DNA from: Eshraghiella sp045542375
GTDB taxonomy: Bacteria; Bacillota; Clostridia; Lachnospirales; Lachnospiraceae
Assembly: GCA_045542375.1 (NCBI GenBank)
Contig: JAZQKW010000127.1
Coordinates: forward strand, 1 to 15,289
Direction: 5' to 3'
DNA length: 15,289 nt
The position numbers and the translations under genes were made by a program. The notes below the pieces were generated by a model that saw nothing but the letters and a program-made list of their open reading frames with translations, made no database searches and was not told the origin of the DNA. Positions within the stretch are counted from its first letter, which is position 1; every line of letters starts with the position of its first letter. Below, piece by piece: positions 13,358 through 15,289 of the stretch.

Positions 13358-13621
13358 ATGCCGATTATTATGCCAATTAAGGATTTACGCAATACGAATG
13401 AAATATCTAATATTGCACATCAAGTCCAGGAACCCATATTTATTACTAAGAACGGCTATAGCGACTTAGTTGTTATGAGCAGTGAACTGTATGACCAGTT
13501 TGCAAGAATCCACCGCATTGACCAAGCAATCTACGAATCAGAACTTGAAATTGCAAACGGAGCCTCTGCAGTTGATGCTGAAACAGTTTTCACAGAATTG
13601 GAGGATAAATATTTTGGATAA
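13358..13621 (+). CDS. Phd/YefM-family antitoxin
   Basis: The 87-aa protein has the Phd/YefM N-terminal DNA-binding and dimerisation domain: IKDLRNTNEISNIAHQVQEP (7-26), then IFITKNGYSDLVVMSSELYD, the characteristic strand-turn-helix. The less structured C-terminal half (ELEIANGASAVDAETVFTEL) is the usual toxin-neutralising segment. It should bind and neutralise the downstream toxin and repress their shared promoter. The ATG at 13358 follows GGAAG by 8 nt; the GTG at 13349 lies inside the ribosome binding site, and a second ATG at 13370 is also possible. The stop codon at 13619-13621 overlaps the toxin start by 8 nt. Confidence 0.92.
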   Translation: MPIIMPIKDLRNTNEISNIAHQVQEPIFITKNGYSDLVVMSSELYDQFARIHRIDQAIYESELEIANGASAVDAETVFTELEDKYFG

Positions 13622-13916
13622 ATACACTGTAAAAATAACCCCTAAAGCAATTCGTGAGTTAAATCAAATATACGAATATATTGCTAACGAAAAATTAGCC
13701 CCTGAAAATGCTAGAGGGCAAGTCAACAGAATCAAAAAAGCAATTCTAAATCTATCTGCATTTCCACAATCCCATCAAGAACGAACCGAGGGTAAATACG
13801 CAAGAAAAGGATATCGACAACTATTAATCAATAACTACATAGCTATTTTCCGCATTGATGAATCACAAAAAATTGTTTATATAATTACAATACAGTATCA
13901 AGGCCGTGACCTCTAA
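13614..13916 (+). CDS. RelE/ParE-family toxin
   Basis: The 100-aa protein has the RelE/ParE fold pattern: YTVKITPKAIRELNQIYEYI (4-23) as strand plus helix, a second helix (ENARGQVNRIKKAILNL), the FPQSHQER turn, and terminal strands with YRQLLINNYIAIFRID and IVYIITIQYQGRDL. The family acts either as a ribosome-dependent mRNA nuclease (RelE) or a gyrase poison (ParE). The YI(A) helix and FP turn look more ParE-like, but I cannot decide from sequence. No ATG precedes the conserved region. The best start is TTG at 13614 with GGAGG (13600-13604) 9 nt upstream, which overlaps the antitoxin by 8 nt. The stop codon overlaps the converging helicase stop codon; no terminator lies between. Confidence 0.9.
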   Translation: MDKYTVKITPKAIRELNQIYEYIANEKLAPENARGQVNRIKKAILNLSAFPQSHQERTEGKYARKGYRQLLINNYIAIFRIDESQKIVYIITIQYQGRDL

Positions 13917-15289
13917 CCTTCCCCCATTATCTCCCTAACAAACCTGGACACTTCAAGTTCCTTATTATACCTCTCCTTAGCATACATTATCTTCAGATTG
14001 TTTTTTGCCCTGGTCATTGCCACATAGAACATACGCCTCTCCTCTTCGATTTCCTCAGCCGTTATTGCCTTTTTATGCGGCGTAATCTCCTCGTTGGCAT
14101 CAATTATGAATACGGTGTCATATTCAAGCCCCTTGGCACTATGCATTGTTGTAAGAGTTACCGAATCCCCCTTGTTACGCCCCGGCATATGGGACTCCTT
14201 AAGATTTTTTGAATATTCCTCAATATACTCCTTAAGTTCCTCATAGCTTCTGCAACCCCTTGAAGCCTCCATAATTTCCTCAATTATTTCCACCAATTCC
14301 TTACTATCAAGGTCATGCTCGTCTGCATAGGTTTTGAGATAATCGTCGTATCCAATGCCTTTTCTTATGTAGTTAATCATTCCAAATGGCGTCATATCCG
14401 ACATAAGATGCAGGTCTTTTTCCAGCTTATCAATTCGCTCTATCATCCATGGCTTCCCCTCGTAGTATTTTTCCAGCTCGCCAAAAGATATTTCCCTATC
14501 CGTCACATAATCCCTGCCTATATATCTCAATGGCTTATTCATAATTCGTATAAAATTCTTCCTGCTCCTATCTCCAAGCGCCAGCACCATATAAGCTTCA
14601 ATGTCCTTGTATATCCAATGGTCAAAAATATTGGGTATTCCGTCCTTAAGTATAAAAGGTATATTATTCTCCATCAGTCTTCTAACAAGGGGTCCTGTTA
14701 TGGCATTGGTTCTGAAAAGAACGGCGTAATCCGAGTATTTTTTGCCTGCTTTTACAAAGGTCTTAATCGTGCTAACAATGCGGTCATATTCTTCCTTAAA
14801 GGTGTTAAATTCAAGAATATCCACCTTGTCACCTGCCGGATTATCAGTTCTTATATTTTTATTAAAACGCAGTCTATTGTGGGCAATGACATAGGATGCC
14901 GACTCCACAATATTTCCTGTAGAACGGTAATTATTGTCTAAGAGAATCTTTTCTGCCCTCGGATAGTCCTTTTCAAAATTAAGCATAATCTCCGGCTTAG
15001 AGCCTCTGAAGCCGTATATGCTCTGGTCATCATCTCCCACAATAAAAATATTGTTATGAGGCAAAGCAAGCATTCTGATTATGTCGTACTGTATTCTGTT
15101 AATATCCTGAAATTCATCAATGAGAATATACTTATATCTATCCTGCCACTTTTTAAGGATATCCTTACGCTCTGTAAGTAATTCATAGCAGTACAAAAGC
15201 ATATCATCAAAATCCAGAAGCTTAGTATTATTCAGATATCTTACATAATAATTATAGATATCTCTGAACACCTCCGCCGGACAGTTAAG
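13913..15289 (-). CDS. UvrD/PcrA-like superfamily 1 DNA helicase, N-terminus outside window
   Basis: The visible 458 residues belong to a UvrD/Rep-type 3'-5' DNA helicase. The reading frame is open to the window edge, so the start and the Walker A motif are missing; an in-frame GTG at 15271 is not the true start. Seen in order (fragment numbering): LDFDDML (25-31), Walker B IDEFQD (57-62), motif III GDDDQSIYGFRG (85-96), motif IV NYRST (120-124), motif V TTMHSAKGLEYDTVFI and motif VI EERRMFYVAMTRAKNNL. The C-terminus stops soon after motif VI, without the long tail of PcrA, so this looks like a compact UvrD paralogue rather than PcrA itself. Such proteins unwind DNA in repair or recombination. 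Its stop codon overlaps that of the toxin gene on the opposite strand. Confidence 0.93.
   Translation of the reverse strand, partial: LNCPAEVFRDIYNYYVRYLNNTKLLDFDDMLLYCYELLTERKDILKKWQDRYKYILIDEFQDINRIQYDIIRMLALPHNNIFIVGDDDQSIYGFRGSKPEIMLNFEKDYPRAEKILLDNNYRSTGNIVESASYVIAHNRLRFNKNIRTDNPAGDKVDILEFNTFKEEYDRIVSTIKTFVKAGKKYSDYAVLFRTNAITGPLVRRLMENNIPFILKDGIPNIFDHWIYKDIEAYMVLALGDRSRKNFIRIMNKPLRYIGRDYVTDREISFGELEKYYEGKPWMIERIDKLEKDLHLMSDMTPFGMINYIRKGIGYDDYLKTYADEHDLDSKELVEIIEEIMEASRGCRSYEELKEYIEEYSKNLKESHMPGRNKGDSVTLTTMHSAKGLEYDTVFIIDANEEITPHKKAITAEEIEEERRMFYVAMTRAKNNLKIMYAKERYNKELEVSRFVREIMGEG

Noticed and set aside
14315..14941. Plus-strand open frame of 208 codons antisense to the helicase
   Set aside because: It mirrors the helicase codons, lacks a ribosome binding site and shows no domain pattern; the helicase motifs are unambiguous on the minus strand.

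Overview
The window looks like a chromosomal segment from a low-GC Firmicute, most likely a Clostridia/Lachnospiraceae-type gut anaerobe. This is inferred from AT-rich DNA, strong AGGAGG ribosome binding sites, sigma-A-like promoters, a tandem-OB single-stranded DNA-binding protein, a DUF1292 protein and a perfect CIRCE operator. I see no rRNA, tRNA, insertion sequence, prophage or CRISPR array.

Layout. Positions 1-91 hold two inverted copies of a short palindromic repeat. Positions 92-1147 carry, on the minus strand, a MerR-type regulator and a tandem-OB ssDNA-binding protein, separated by a terminator. typA/bipA (1325-3148, plus strand) is divergent from the latter. typA converges on a long minus-strand block through two back-to-back terminators (3154-3272). 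That block reads from 12260 down to 3290: NSS-family Na+ symporter, cysteine-synthase-like PLP enzyme, small membrane protein, Maf nucleotide pyrophosphatase, an 82-aa protein, a parvulin-type lipoprotein foldase, then an internal CIRCE-controlled promoter, htpG, signal peptidase I, queA and a PilZ protein. Gaps are mostly 1-30 nt, one junction overlaps by 14 nt, and I see no obvious terminator inside the block. It probably behaves as one or more overlapping operons, with an HrcA-controlled heat-shock entry point at htpG. The foldase, HtpG and signal peptidase form a protein-folding and export group.

A DUF1292 gene (12433-12738, plus) is divergent from the symporter and converges on an uncharacterised 90-aa gene (12779-13051, minus) across a shared 14-bp-stem terminator. 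Upstream of that gene, on the minus strand, lies what I consider the most interesting part of the window. A good promoter is followed by two stem-loops with near-identical hexaloops and then an intrinsic terminator, all before the gene's ribosome binding site. This is either a free small RNA or an attenuator-type leader.

Next comes a complete type II toxin-antitoxin operon (Phd/YefM antitoxin, RelE/ParE toxin; 13358-13916, plus). It has a near-consensus promoter overlaid by three 11-bp-spaced AT-rich palindromic units, and the toxin appears to start at TTG inside the antitoxin gene. The toxin stop codon overlaps, tail to tail, the stop codon of a UvrD/PcrA-like helicase whose N-terminal part runs off the right edge.
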